Shown: positions 11,597-26,500 of the stretch, piece by piece
How the letters are laid out: the number at the start of each line of letters is the position of its first letter
Numbering within the stretch: the first letter of the stretch is position 1
Origin: Hymenolepis diminuta
Lineage: Eukaryota > Platyhelminthes > Cestoda > Cyclophyllidea > Hymenolepididae
Length of the DNA: 64,000 nucleotides
NCBI GenBank assembly: GCA_900708905.1
Contig: CAADRB010000059.1
Location: 452,564 to 516,563 of the forward strand
Direction of reading: 5' to 3'
The notes under the pieces: generated by a model
Told to the model about the DNA's origin: nothing
The model's input: only the letters and a program-made list of their open reading frames with translations
Database searches by the model: none
Position numbers and translations under genes: made by a program

Positions 11597-14500
11597 ATGA
11601 AAATCGATCGAAAGAAGTTAGCAAATAAGTGTGGTTATGATCAAACTGAATGCCAACTACTTGCAAAACGCCTAGCCTCACTTCCAGATGATGAATTTCT
11701 GAAAGAATTACAGAAAATAAAGGTCTGGAATTATGGAAAATGTGAATTGGGACTCTGGGCAGATGTTCTTGATAGGCTCGATGCGATTCTTGAAGATGCT
11801 ACTACCAAGATTGGCTTATGGACTTTAAAGGTCGATTCTATTGGAAATGAAAATCTTGTTCAAAATATTGTCATTGTTTTGGAATTTACGAGCCATTTGA
11901 TAGAACATAGCATCTATCGTTGCCTTTATGGTTCTTGGAACCATATTCTTTCCCTATTTTCCACCAGCAGTATGGATATCCTTTTAGCCGTCCTTGGACT
12001 CACATATAATTTTAGGTAAATTTTCCTTCTTTATCTTATTGTAATTTTAGTAAACGGAGTAATTACTTCGCTCGCCTTGATGAATTTAACCGAACTCAAA
12101 TCCATGAGCGATTGTCATCTATTGCCGAATCATGGGGCGGTGTAGAAAAAGGATTTGATTTAGCATCCTGTTGCCAAGAAGATCACGTAAGAGAATATGT
12201 AATATTAGGTGATCTTTTTCTAGATTCCCCCTGATGCTGGTGTAGTTAATTTTGAGTATACTACCGACGTGTCCTCTGATTCTCTGATTCCTGAAAATCG
12301 GGTTATCAGTGAACAATTCCTCAATTCTTTAAGATCCCCCTCAGAAATTATGGAGCAAATGTTGAAGGCCCACAAAATTCCCCAGTGCAAACAAATGACC
12401 CTCTTTTCCCGACTTCGCACGGCAGTGTATTACTCAGACCATGAGAAGCGAATGAAGTGTATTAAAGCTCGACTCCAAGCTATTTCTACTCTATGTTATG
12501 CCTTTTCCTACGATGAAAGGATAGTTTACCCGGGTCTCTTAGATGAATTAGTTGATGTTGTTCAGTTACCAGATGGCGAAGTTATGTCACTTAAAGCTTG
12601 TGCTCTAAGGACCATGACAGCTATATTTAATATCCAACGAGCCAACATGAAGTAAGTTGTTTTATTTTTCTTATCGCCATTAGTGACATATTTATGACTC
12701 ACTTTTGACTTTGTTTTTATTTCAGTCTTAATAGCATCCTTGAGTCGACTGAAATGGCGAATTTTCATGGCGCTCTCCCAACTCGAATCCGAAAATGGAT
12801 TAAGGGTTTGGTGGATGGGACTTGTGATGCTTCAGGCGGTAGCATTAATCAACAATATACCATTGCTTTACTCTCTTTTCTCTACCACCTAGCCACCTTT
12901 GAGCAGAATTCTACCATTGGTAAGATCTTTATCTGACATGTATTCAAATATTAAATTTAATATGAGTTGTCTTGGCAACCTGGCTAAGACGTGTCAATTA
13001 GAAGACAAAGAGAGGAAGATATCAAAATGTCCATTTTTTCTCTTCTTTTGATGCAGGTGGTACAAATAGTCGAACGCTGAGTTCAAATGGAATAATAGAT
13101 TCAATGATGGAGTTGATTGGTTGGCATGTGCCTCGGAATGATTACCTTAGCTACGTGACGCGAGCTGTGCGAGTTACAGATCAGATCATCTCCGGCATCT
13201 CAAATACATCGCCACTTCGTCAAATTCTTGTCATGTGTCTAATTCAACGTCTTGACTACGAGACTGACCTGGTTATCTACCCTCCACCAGTGAGTGTCTT
13301 TGACCCCTAACATAAATTGAAGGTCAACTCGCTTCTCTCTCCCTTCCTCTGTCTAAGTTAACTTTTAATGCAGGGCTGTTGTCTGCTAATTAGTTTCACA
13401 TGCACACTATGACATAAATGCCCCTAGTTGCTAATTAGATTCTCTCGCGCTCTCCTGTTGAGATGAGTTTCTATGGGGCACAATTTAACCCTACCTCTTC
13501 CCTATTTTACTTTTAGCCTTCATCAATTTTAATGTAGGGTGATCTTTAAAAGATCTTATGGCAGATTTTTCCTTTCTAAGAAAATGCAATTTATCAGTTC
13601 TATGGATAACCTATTTCCAAATCCCATGGGGAATAATCAGATTTTTGTAAATGCTACAAGTCTTCAAAAACCACACATACACTCTTGTAATACTTTCATT
13701 AGAAAATCTCAGAATTTACTAAAGAAAGAGAAAGAATAGTTTAATTTATTTTTGTTATAGAGAGATTTTTATTGCCTTGCAAAAAGTACCAGCGTTAAAA
13801 ACGTACACGTGATGCGGTTTGTTTACAGAATCTCCTAATTCGCGTTTTTTTCCCTTTTTCTTGAAGGAGTCGGCAATGATTGGGAATGAAAGTGTTTCCT
13901 TAGACACCCTACCTCCTTTAGGTATCCTGAACACTCAGCGCTCGGGTCTAATGAAGTCCATTTTGAATCTTCTCAAACGTATATCCTCGGAACAAAATTG
14001 GAATGATGCCATAACTGCAGTTATGATTTCTGAACAATTACCAAATGTGCTCTTCAAAATTTACACTGATAAAGCCTTTCTTGCAGCTCCCCACCTCGTT
14101 CTCTTTGCGATCGAGATCATCACGACCTTCATCTATGCCTTTCCTTCGAATATCTCCGCTCTACAGGTAATTCTCTTTCATGGTTATTAACAAAACCATC
14201 AGGCAAAATGAAAGGACATTTTTAAGCCTCTGCGATTGATAAATTTGCTTTTTAACGATTGTCATTTGAAATTCAACTTTGTGTTCCGATCTTGATTTTT
14301 CGGTGTCATGATGTAGCCTCTAGAACAAATGTAAACTTCTGGTAGATAGTAAATCATACTTTTATTTATTTATTACTCTGTTCATTATCCCTATCTATAG
14401 ATGTACACCCATGGGTGTGTCGAATCCGTGGTTTCAAAATCTTTATATTTGACATAAAATATTGCTATTATTAGTAATCTCGCCCATTGAGCCGGTTTAT

Positions 14501-17500
14501 TGAGCTTTGGTCGAGAAAATTTGGCCTCTTCGTCGTTATAGGGAGTGACCGACGTGTTAGAATGCACTTTCAAACGTCGATTTCCATGCTAAAAGTACGT
14601 GCAAGCATTATACGAGTCCGGTGCACGGAAGTCGTTTATTATGGAATCTATCTGCTGATTTTATCACAAAGTTTTTAGAATTTTCTGGAATAAAGCATTA
14701 CCAAAGTTACATGTTTGTTTCTGCTATTTTAGAATGAGTTAGGCTTTATTACGTCATTTGAGTTGCACAACAATTCATAATAGGTTTTTTTTACTTCTCA
14801 GGCACTTTAAATCTCACTCAGTTCGTTCTTATTTAACAATATGGCGATTTTAACGCCAGCATTCGCTTTATTAGGGGAAGTGCTTTGCAGGGTTTCTTTC
14901 CCGTAGAGAGAAGGATATCTGGAATCTGGAGATTCGTATTCTAATATCAATATTATCTAGTTTCGTTGGGCATTCCTATCACTGATTATGCTTCGATGAA
15001 CGTTGGTTTTGTGTCCTTTTTGCAGACATGGCCATTGCCGCTACGCTATTGTGATGATTTTGACCCGAAACTCGATGCACTTGCATCGGTTGATATTTGC
15101 CTGTGAAGAAAATAGGTCAAATGAATTTTCGTTCATTCGTTATCCTTCCCTTTGAGTTATTATTTAAATATTTAATTTGAAATTTTCCTTTGTGGCCTTA
15201 GATTTCTCCAAAATCTACCCTTGAACTTGCCGTATTTGAAGAATTATGGGTCGTTTCCATTTTTTGTCTGTGTGTTTGATCTGACGACTTTCACCAGTAG
15301 GCTTAGGTCGCATTTGAGTTAAAGAATCCTTTTTGTTTCTCTAACGACATTATAACCGCGTTAAAGCAAATTAAATATAATTTAATGTTTACCATATTTT
15401 CTGGCCTTGCTCTTTATAATGTCTTCCTAAACATTTTGAAGTTCGATGTCAAAATCTCTATTTTTTATTACATATTAATTCCAGTAATTTTCAGTCCCCG
15501 GAATTTACCTTTTCGGAATGAATGAAGGAATTGGAAAGGATTTCCTCCTTAGATCGTTCCTTCTGGAGTCATATCCCCGACATATTATCTCATTTTCGTT
15601 GTAGAGAGGTTGATTAATGTATCTTGGACAGAGGCAAGTTATCTTGTTATTTAGCTCAAACGTGTAACGTCCTGAAATCTCTTTCAACGAATTCGCTTTG
15701 TACTGTCATTATCTTAACTACTTGGTCGACGAATTTGTGTCTAAATTTGACCGTCAGACCGCCAAAAGGCTCTCTAGTAAATAAAATTTATAGAGATGCT
15801 ATGTTCACCTGAGCGAAGGCATTCTGAAACCTTTCTGTTTGGGAAGCTCGTATCTCAGTTAATGAGTTCCTAGCTTGTGATTCCTAATAAAAGTTTTTGC
15901 TACGCCATCAGAAGAGGAAATGGTTATAAATACCTACTTTCCCACATATGAATTCATTAGGATGGGCCCCTTCCTTATTTAGTAATTGCTACCTAACTTC
16001 TATTTTGAATTCGCCTCACGTGTTCTAATACCAGCTCCCCCGCCTCTCTGTTAACTTTTTAAAGCATAAGATGTTCCCCAAGTGGAGCACATGGCCTCGT
16101 TAAATAAGAACGAATTTTATTGTAGCTTTCGAGTCGCGGCAGATTTTCAGCAATTTAAATTTCGCCTCCATGTAACCTTAAACAGGTCAAAAGTGCACTT
16201 CTCTGAGTAAACTACATAGGGCTAACACGAAAGCCATTTTTTCTTTCCAACAAGTAGAGTCGCGGAATTCAATTAACTTTTTCGATTTGAGTTCATAATC
16301 TGGAGTTGAAGTATTTTAGTTTTGAATGATGAAAGATTAGTAAAGGTCTTCTACTCAGCCGATTTAAACTCATAATGAGATTTTAATTCTAAACATCCTG
16401 GCAATGGGTATTGCCCATACCAGAGCAGAAGAAAGCATTTCGTGGAAGTGTCTGAATAATGGAAACGGCAAGGCAGTATGTCGTCAGTATAATAAGAGAT
16501 AAAACGGGGTGGAATGGAAACAGTCAATGAAGTCAGTACATCGAGAATTGTATTTTATTTAAATTATGGATGCATTGAGTCATTCCTTCTCTGTATGGTG
16601 TTCCAAAATTCAAATATCACGATTCGACTACTTCTTGGGAGAATTCAAATCTGCTACTTTCAGAGCTTATAGATCAGTTGAAATGATTGGGCGGTTTATC
16701 ATGTCAGGTCTGCATATTTGTATCTCATAATTAAGGCAGGTAGATGTGAATACCAGTGGATTTGTGGTATCATTATTAAAATATCACTTGGAAGTATGCT
16801 GATTGCACACCAGAACGTAGAGATGCTGGATGCATTTTATTTGTTTGTTTGATTTTCTACCCAATATTGTGATTATTGCGCCATAGAATGTCCCTTTTTC
16901 GTTCTCCCTTCAAGATGTTTGAATTCAGTCTCTTAGATTAATCTACAGATTCGATGGACGGAGATCCTGATTCCTCCGTTCTGCGTTTGATAACAAATGA
17001 AATAAGAGTCTTGGGATAATTGATCCATCTGCCTGTTCTTTCGAATTGGTTTCATCCATTGTTTTTTTTAAAATACCGGTGTTAAATGTGCTTAAGAGAT
17101 GTGAAAAACGCAAAATGATATTTTATTCATACCTTAATACGTGAGTTCGTTGTTTGACGGATTAATATAAGTTGTCTTTAAATATAATTATTTCGCTTAT
17201 TTGATGTGGTTGTTGAAGCCCATCCCACTGCTGAAGCCTTTCATCCTGTAAATGTGGTTAGTTTGACGTTAGTAGATGCTTCGTAGCTGCCGAAGGTGAA
17301 GTCCCCGTTGTTGAAGCTTGATTGTGAGATTTGACATTGGTATTCTGTCAGTACTTCTTTTAAAAATCTATGCTTCCCTTTGTTCGACTTTACTTTTTAC
17401 TCGTCCTTATTCAGTATGGCTTTTTTGTCTGTTCAGATATATAATCGTTATGACTAGTTATTCCGATATATAAAGCATTGATGTCCTAACTTACTGTTAA

Positions 17501-20500
17501 TTTCTTTCTTTGTGCATTTTCATGAAATAGCATGCTTTCTTGCCTTTTTTGACTAACAGCATAGTTTTGATGTTATAGGAGAAGGGAGTGACAACGAATA
17601 TCCTCAATGCGTTGTTGGCAAGACCTCTGCCAGCATTCCGCGAATTTCTGATCCAACTCCCTGTCATTTTGCGGTCATTGACATTGAATGCTCCAGGCAA
17701 GGACGCTGTTCTCTCGAGTGGAATCCTCGAACGCTACGTGAACACGCTGGTAAGCAAGGAATACCTGGCTGTAATGCGATCCCGGCGTGCTCGTGACCCA
17801 CCTACCTACAGTCAAGGCAATCTCAACGGTCTAGGCTCGAATCAGAATACCCCCACCGGTGCACTGGCTGTCCAGATGGCTCAGAATTTCCAGGAACTAA
17901 TTCGATCACATCGCGAGTTTCGCATTGTGGTTTTTAATGCAATTCTCCGGGTAATTTCTATGTCTAATTGGGCTTATTTATTCCAAATATATGAGGGGAG
18001 TAGAGGGGCGGGGTGGAGGGCGAGATGGCGTTATATTCCCCATAGGTTCAATGAAATGTTTTCTATAGAAACTCTGTTCAGCTGAGCACAGATAAATGAA
18101 TTTAAGAGATGAATATGGCGTTGGAAATGTCTCAGGTAGCCATACGCTTTCAAAGATGTTCCCTTATAACATATAGGGGAATTTTATTGGGGTACCTATA
18201 TGGACTTTATGATGTTTACCTACATGAGTTAAATCGGCAACCTTTTTTTGATCATGAAAGTACACATTTGGTAGTGTATTGCCAATTTCTCTTACATGCT
18301 TGTTGTAACTCATGAGGGTTAGATTAGTAGTCAGTGGTACTACAACATTCAAAACATTTCTTATGTTTCCCACTCACAATTAGTCCTTGGCAAATCTTTG
18401 GACTCTTACTAAGAGTGATGAGAACATTTTGGTTGAAAAGGTGGAACAAATTAACCATTAACATTGACTATACTCTTCGAATTTTCTTATGAGATTGGGG
18501 AAAAACAGTTAATGATAGAATTTACTTTTCCTGAATGCACGCATAGACATGTCTAACTGATTAAAGTACATAAGGAGAGTGCAAAAGTGCACTATTTCCT
18601 AGTGTATGTAGAAAGATGGGAATCATTAAGGTGACGGATATAGTACACAGGTATGACGCACTAATAAAGAATAGGCGATGTAAGGAGGCGCGGCAATAGC
18701 TATAATGTCGTGCTTCATTGGATGCAGCTTTAATGATTACTTACTAAAAGAAGATGAAAGAGGGAATTGAATGTTTGAATCATATTTTACTGAAACACTT
18801 CAATGAAACTCGAAGTTTTTTGAAAATTGTTAATATATTTCGGAACTGTGATATTTTACTAAGTCCATCGGATTGAAATAATCGAATACAGTTTATTCTG
18901 AAAGTTCCAACTAAACATGGAGAAGAAGGAGGACAGTTTTAAAAATCTGTTTCCGTAGGGTTTAAGTAATAATTTACTTTTAGCTTGAGATGATAGAGCA
19001 GATACTAAGTTCGAAAGGAGTTCAACCTTAAATATTGGCCTTTAACAGAAAATAGTAATTAATCTTATTGACGAATAAGGTTTACGTTCATTTGTATTTC
19101 ATGAGTCTGACCCAATAGCTGAAGAAAGTATGCATGTCGAGTTGCATGAATTTATAAGAATCGACGGTAGTCATGTAAAAAGTAAGTTCATTTTTACATC
19201 TATCCTTTTATCTTCTGTAGGGCTTTAGAAAGATTCGTGAGATGGGTGAAGAACCAGCCAAATTGATTCCCACAACTGCTGAGACTTCAGGAAGTGGGGG
19301 CGATGGCTCTCGGATCTACATGACAGCATCGACCGGTGGCGCGTCGGCCGGACTGGTCACCGGACGCCGTCGACGTCGAATTCGTAACCATCACCATGGC
19401 GATGGCAGCGCCGGAGATAATGGTGGAGATGGGGGAAGCATGGACATTGACGTGGAAGTGATGCATGTTGGTGGTGAAGATGATGAAGAAATGGAAGAGG
19501 ACTTGGAGGACGTCTTGGAACAAACTGGGCGTGTCAACCTGTCCTCCTATGTGGACCCTGATGTGGAAGATGTGGCTGAAGATATGCTTCTTTCTGGTAG
19601 TGATGGAAACGCTAGTGATGTGGATCATCATCAGGGTGAACAGCAGACTCCTCCCAGTAGAACTGATACTCCTCCCGTATCAGCCTCGTCTTCGACCAAT
19701 CTCCCATCTACTTCTGCTCCTCAACCTCAACCTGATCCTACCAATCAGTCCTCCACTGATCCAAGCATTGAGAATCAGAGCTACATTTTGGACTATATTC
19801 TCAATTTGGTAAGCTTTACTATGATATAGAGGCGCTAGCTATGCAATGGAGATCTGGCATTGAGTAAAATAACTTACAGTAATGAAAATGAATGAAGATT
19901 AATACAGAACACAAATATATGGATAACTGAAGTACGAGAAGTTATGAATGACGTTAACGACATTTGTGTGTGATTGATGTCAATCAGCTGACAGTGATCG
20001 CTTTACCTCTGGGAATAGCTTGATCACAAAATAAGCTCCAGGAGAGATGAAAAAGAAAACGAGATATGCTTGGCATTTTGAGAGATCGAAATGACCATTA
20101 AAATATGTGGATTTATGGACACGAGTACAATATTCATTAATCGAAGGGAATGACCAATCGTGATGCGAAATGAATGAATGCGAGCTTCAGATTGCGAGAT
20201 GCCCTAGAATGTTGTTTCTGTCTAAAATGACTGTTGAAACTCATTATTATGGATGTTGGTGGGACTTGATATCCTACCACCTCTATTGGTAAACAAAATA
20301 AACCAGTGCGGTTAGTCATTCACATCACTGAATGTGCACCAGTGAGCATTGCTCTCTTGATCTCCGAATTAACTGATGAGTACATTGACCACTGTATCAC
20401 TGATCCTCAAGATCTTCGAAATATAAATTGTTTATATGAATAACCTATCGCTCTAACTCAGATGTTGATAAGTTAAGAATAATTTCAGCCATATAGATAT

Positions 20501-23500
20501 GACCTCCATTTTTGTCGTTTAAGTGAGTCGATTTAATGAAAGCACACAAATGAGATCAATACGGTTCTCATGAGTCTTGTTTTTCTCTTTTCCCCTCTGT
20601 AGAGCAAATTTATGGAGCGTTTGCATGGCTTGGGGCCCGATTGGGATACCTCATCAAGAAATTTGCGCGTAGAAAACCATCAGCTACACTCTCGAGAGGG
20701 CATCGAAACTCTCTTTGATATTCTCTCAATGCCCGGCCTGCCCTACGAATTTCCAAGCGCCTATTCCTGTGCTGTATTTGCTCAATCCATCCTGGTTCTC
20801 CTTAATCATATGTCGCCTGCTGATGTCTTTCGTGCCCTCTTGGAAGTAAGTTTCATCATTCTTTTTTGTAAAACTTAGTTTCTAATATTTCTAGTTTATA
20901 TGCTCATTAGATATCGCTAGGTTAGAATTCACTCAGACCCTGGGGGTGAGATAAGTCAGAAGTGCGGTTACTCCAAGACACTATATATGTGCATGTATGT
21001 ATATATTAACACAAATGGTCATCGTATTGTTGATATTTGGAGGTCAAAACGCCACCACCGGACCGATAAGAATTTTCGTTCTGAATAACTGTGAAGCTTC
21101 TCGGGAATTGTTCATTCCGAGATAGAATAATAACCGTGTCTTTGAGATTAGTTTTTTCCCTTCTATCATCTTAAAGAATCTGGGTTAAGTCATTTCTATT
21201 TGGAAGTACCATATTTTCCGGTCCTGTTTATCTTTAAAATAACAATTTGTGGAGGAATATACGGTTATCACCGTCCGGATGTTTGAAGGGGTGTATATAT
21301 GTTATCATATTTGGCTCAATTCTTCCTTCTGTTTCAGAAGTTGTTTTATTTTGCGGTTTAGCGCTTTTTAAGAGTGTTAATTAAGATGTGTGAGTTATCT
21401 GGGGTATTTTTATACTGAAAATCATGTTACTATCGTGAATATTTGAGATTGTTGAATTAAATTAGGGCCTCTCGAATGATAGATTCGTCATCTGTAGCAA
21501 AATCTTCATGGATTAATTATTCAATTCGTCAGTATATTTATTGGAAGGTGGAAATATTCAACTTTTTTGATGAGCCAATGAGAATTTTCATATAATCTGA
21601 TGTTTAATTGATTACATTTTTTTTCGGAGTTTGTAACGTATGCAGCTGCGGAACTTCAAATTTATAGGGTGAAGCCTGGCAATAGGTTACTAAGAATGGT
21701 AATTGCATGGGATTGTGTAACCTTGCTTTTATTTTTACCACGATATTGGAATGTCTTTTGTAATATTTTGCTTACTAAGTGCAAAGAAGGACTGATTACA
21801 GTTCAGTTCTTGCATCCACGAATGAAGGAACTTCTGTAGTACTGGAATCTCTGTAGAAGGGGAGTCTTGCGATTTGCAGGCTGATATCCCAACCAGAAAG
21901 AAGGAAAAAGCAAGTTCAAGTTATTAGCGGAAAATTATTACAGTTCACCTCGAACTATCAACATTATAATCTAATTCACAATAGTTTATATAAACAGGTT
22001 GAGATATGAGCGTTATTTTCACTAATAATTGAAAGAAAACATAAAATGAAGTATTAATTTCTTCAAGAGAAAATCTTGACAATTTATTCATAATTGTATT
22101 TTCACCCTGACAGGAAGGTTTTGTTAAGAAGATTAAGGGAGAATATCAGGCTTGAACTTTAGTTAGTACTTTCATCATGAAAGTCCTTAATCTTGTCCTC
22201 TCCTTCGTAAACTATTATTCAGTCTGATTAATCCTATCCTCATTACGTTTAGTTTCCCTTAGATTCGCCTCATGAAGTGAGGGTGATTTTCTGGTAGGTA
22301 TTTTTGGCTACCCTTGTCTTTCATAAGATTTCGAACATTCAGTTATGAGGTGTTTTAGTCTATTATTCTTTTCACTGTACCGTTATCAGTCCTTAAAATT
22401 AAGGGCATTTCTCCTCTTCAAGTATATGCATACGTATTTTAATGAGGTGGTTTTAATGTGCCTTCTTGCTAAAGCTTATTGGTTGGAACAAACGAAGACA
22501 GAGTTTTATTCGAGGAGTTTTCCAAAGGCATCTGCCCACTGGAAAGGGGTATATTGCTGAGATCAATCATATTGCATTGTTTTAGAGGGGTTTAATCCCA
22601 TTGTTGTTATCTTATCTTACTGTTTTGCTGTTTGATTTCTTAATAGCGTCTGTGGATTGCTATTGTGCAATCAACTACAGCTTGTGAAGAACTAAAGAAA
22701 AAATCATCTGGTGGGAGCAGTGACTATCTCTCGAGCATGCTCTTGAACACAGAGAACCCTAACAGTTTGGAAATGGACTTCCTTCACAGCCTCTCCACTC
22801 TCTCCTCCATTCTCTGTGTTGTGGTCTACCTCAATGTACACATGAAATCCTCTGCTCGCAACGCCTTTATCGAAATCTGGTCTGAAAAAGAATACCTGCG
22901 TGATCTTGGGTGAGTCTCAAAGGCGATTTTTAATCAAAAATTCACACATCTCAATTATCTCTTATTGAATAAAAAAAGTATGGAGACACTGGTATCTGAT
23001 ATAGATGTTTTGCTTAACCGTTACCTTTTTAGTTTCTACATGATGAGGTTAAAAGATGATAGCTGAAGTGTCTCCACCTCTGGACCGTTGAACCACGAAT
23101 TCTATGTATCTCAAATAGTAAGAGATTTGGAAACTGTAGGTCATCTTGAAATATGATTATATCTTCTGAGCCACTATTACCTTTTCCACTTTTATAAGCT
23201 TCTAAACCTAACGGGATTGGAGACAAGCACAGTTGTACTAAAACAATCACGAGACACCTTTCAAGCAGTTGAAGCTGTGTGGGATTAGAAGTGTAAATGA
23301 GGATTCTCTTAGCTTTCTGAGAGTGAGATATAGGATTTAGATGTTTGGGACCAATTTAGGGAGTGGCTGTGTGTTTACTACAGATTCTTGCGGGGAATCT
23401 TTCAATGCTCGAAGGTTCAGAGTCATTAAGGGTAACGTTTCGCTTCCATTAATACCGAAAGTAGTAATAATAATAGCTTAGAGAGTTTTAAATATAAGTT

Positions 23501-26500
23501 TGTTGTCAGTAAAGGTTTGTTTTTTCTGCAGATAGCCAAGTTGGTGGTCATGGATTGAGACCTCTCGTTTACATCAAGTGATAGTAGTGAATGGCTCAAT
23601 AAGTTAATGATTGATCAGTGCCCACGTCTGCAAAGTTATAGGTCATGAAATCAATGTTCTTTGGTGCATATCCAGTATTGCGGGTGGCCAATTACTTTGG
23701 TTAATTCTGGTCAACAAAAGTGATGGTAGAGTATGAGCTGTTCGTAAGTGCGGCTCAGAATATCTTTCCTCTTTCGAAGTAAACTTTTTCCCCAGCTTGG
23801 GATGTGAAGATGGGTGTAGCCTCCCATACTAGATCATAGGCGAGGTCGCTAGTTTAGTCTACTTCCAATTCTTCAGTGGCAACGTGCTTGATGACCTATA
23901 GACTGTTAATGTTTGAGATGATAGAATATAAGTTTCTCTAAAAAAAGATGCTCCGCATAGCATCGTCCATCTACTTCCGAGAATAATTTCTCAATCGGCT
24001 TAGGAAAAATGGATCCCATAAAAGACACTGAGATGGGAAGACTGTCATTTAAAGGAAAAAGATTTGTATGGTTAGTAGTGTTTGCGATCTCTAACTCCCC
24101 TTTTAGACACCTGTATCAGGAGGTATCGTGGGAGGCCGCAGTGATTCTCTCAATGATTCGTGAAGGCACACACCGAAGAGGTGAAGTAGCAGGAGGCAGT
24201 GAGATGGTAATTACTCATGCAGATGAAGCCGGCGATCAGCCAACTCCTGGCGATCTGCGTAGTGTCTTCCCACGTTGTGTGGAGGGTCTGAGTTTCTTCA
24301 AAATCATCACTCCGCCTCTCAGTGCAAATGGTGAGTCCTTAAAGTTGATTTTTCCCGTTTATTTGCAAAGGTAGTATACGTCCTACTATCCTGACGAGTG
24401 AATGCTTAACTATCAGCAGAGAGAATAATTTGGTGAAGGGATAGGGAGATTTGGTCCATGGCATTAGAATGAATAGTTTTATTATCTCGCTACTGATTTT
24501 CAAAAGATCGTTAGAATTGAATGTGATGTTAATGTTATGAATGGCCCTTTGATATGTGGCCCTGCAATCACCATTGTTTTTAATTAGACTAAGAGCTACT
24601 GGATACTGGTCACTGGAGGTCTTTTTTGATCAATGCACTTGGGAAACGGTAATCCTGTCACGACAATGCCGGCTCATTACTTCCTTTTTTTCGGGTATTT
24701 GCGTACAGTTGGCAGCTTCACATTTCACCCTTTTTTCGCTCGAATTATCTTGACATAGAGGCAGGAATTGACATTGTTGGCTGTTTTAGCCATGGCGGCC
24801 CGTTCAAATAAGACTTTTTCAGCCATGACATTCCCGAAGTTTATGTTCTGTGAAAAACTCGGACTAGATTTAGCAAAATTTGAACTGTCAGTTCAATATT
24901 CACCTCGTGTCTGCGCCTTATTGCTATTTTTGAACGTTAAAATTTTCATATTTTCTCAGTATGTTGGTAGTAGCTTACTAAGAATTGAGGGTGACGCCTT
25001 AACTCCCCTTTTTATAAGCTTTTAAATATCAGAGAGCTCGTATTTTTTTATTTTAGTTTCCTATAATTCTTGAGCGTTTATTTCTTTCCTCCATGAAACA
25101 TCGTCCAACCGCTACATTTTATGGGAAACGTTTGGTGCATCCTAAATAACGGTTAAGAGGTTAGGTATCAGTATGAAAAATCACCCTTTAATCATTGCCC
25201 CTAAGCTATGAAGATGACATAGGTTTTATAATCGTATCTTTCAAGTAGTGTACTTTTGAATATATGTCTTTATTCGTTGCTGAACGTATTCGAAGTGAGT
25301 TCGTGAATATTAAATGCAAAAACATCAACTTTTATGTAAGTGTTTAAGTTAAATTTGGGGTATATTTATCCCTAAAAAGTGGGGTTATGAAAAGCGCTGC
25401 ACGAGCGGTATCCAAAATTGAAGTTAGTGGAAACAATTTCATGCATCCAGCATACTACAGATAACTGAACCGGACTAAATAAGTACAGAGTGTATCATTT
25501 AATTAAGGTTACGTCTGACACATAAGGAAGTAGCTTTGACAATAAAAGGATTTGCGATCAGACATGATAGGGATGAAATAAATCATTGCGTGCTTATTTT
25601 AAAGCTAATGCAGGGCCAGTGACGAATGCGCATCGGGTTCTCTGTGTGGCAGCTTGTTTCATTAATTCAGTGGCGGAGCTCTGCAGTACCCTCACCTCTC
25701 TCTGCACTTCAGCAATCGTTTCTGACCATAATAGTTCCTCTGCCGCCGCCGCCACCACCTCATCGCGTCGAACAACCGCTAACGCCACTCCCGCCATCGC
25801 CTCTGAAAATAGACCCTCGGGCGTCCACTTCTCCCCGCGTCCAGACACTACCGAAGCAGACACGACCATTCCCACAAGCAATCCCAAACTGGCCATTATT
25901 GCTCGAGTGGCCCTTTTCATCGCTGAGGCGTTTGTTTGGCGACCACCACCACCACCTCAACCTACTCCTTCAAAGACTCGAAGTAGCCTGGCCATTTCGC
26001 GTCTACAGAATGCTCTCCAATACTCGGCCTTCCACTTGACTCACGTCTTCTTTGATCAAGCCTCTTCAGTCCACACGCCAAATAACGTCATCCTCAGGGC
26101 TTTTGCTCTCGTTGGTGGCATGCAATATATCTTTGAGTAAATCCCTCTTTTAAGTTTTTATGGTGTCATTTACAGGTTTAATGACTGTTTGTAATCTATT
26201 GAGATGCCTCAAAAACTCCGTCTCATAACTTTGTAGTGAATTTCTTTCATATCTTGTGAGAGGTGGTCTTTACATTGCCAAACCCCAGCAATCTGTGCAG
26301 ACCTGGAATTTAAGAGAAGTAAGACAAAATTAACGTTGATTGACACGCTTTATCTAGAATAAAAAGGGTTCATGTTGTATTCCGGAATGGGGAATGTAAT
26401 GTATTGGAAACTGCATATAAGATACCAAAAGATCCTGAAAGAATTCGACTTAGTATGTTGTGCCAATTTACAACTATGGGACAGATCAGGCAAGAGTTCA

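Larger units (their letters stand above)
11597..20845 (+). other. HUWE1 exons 1-9: N-terminal DUF908/DUF913 armadillo-like region
   Basis: Spliced residues 1-971. Family-like blocks include [17 protein letters not shown] (exon 1), [16 protein letters not shown] and [11 protein letters not shown] (exon 3), [11 protein letters not shown] (exon 4), [11 protein letters not shown] (exon 5) and [14 protein letters not shown] (exon 6). Exon 8 (19221-19808) holds a low-complexity segment with five consecutive Arg, His, Gly-Asp and acidic runs, then ILDYILNL, where the conserved fold resumes. In HUWE1 this region forms part of the substrate-binding ring. Confidence 0.85.

Noticed and set aside
24768..25025. 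Open frame in HUWE1 intron 11 containing [11 protein letters not shown], considered as an extra exon
   Set aside because: Exon 11 joins exon 12 in phase without it and gives family-like sequence. No matching donor and acceptor pair keeps frame through it.
25594..25920. Minus-strand open frame opposite HUWE1 exon 12
   Set aside because: Shadow of the coding strand. The plus-strand reading has matching splice phases and homology.
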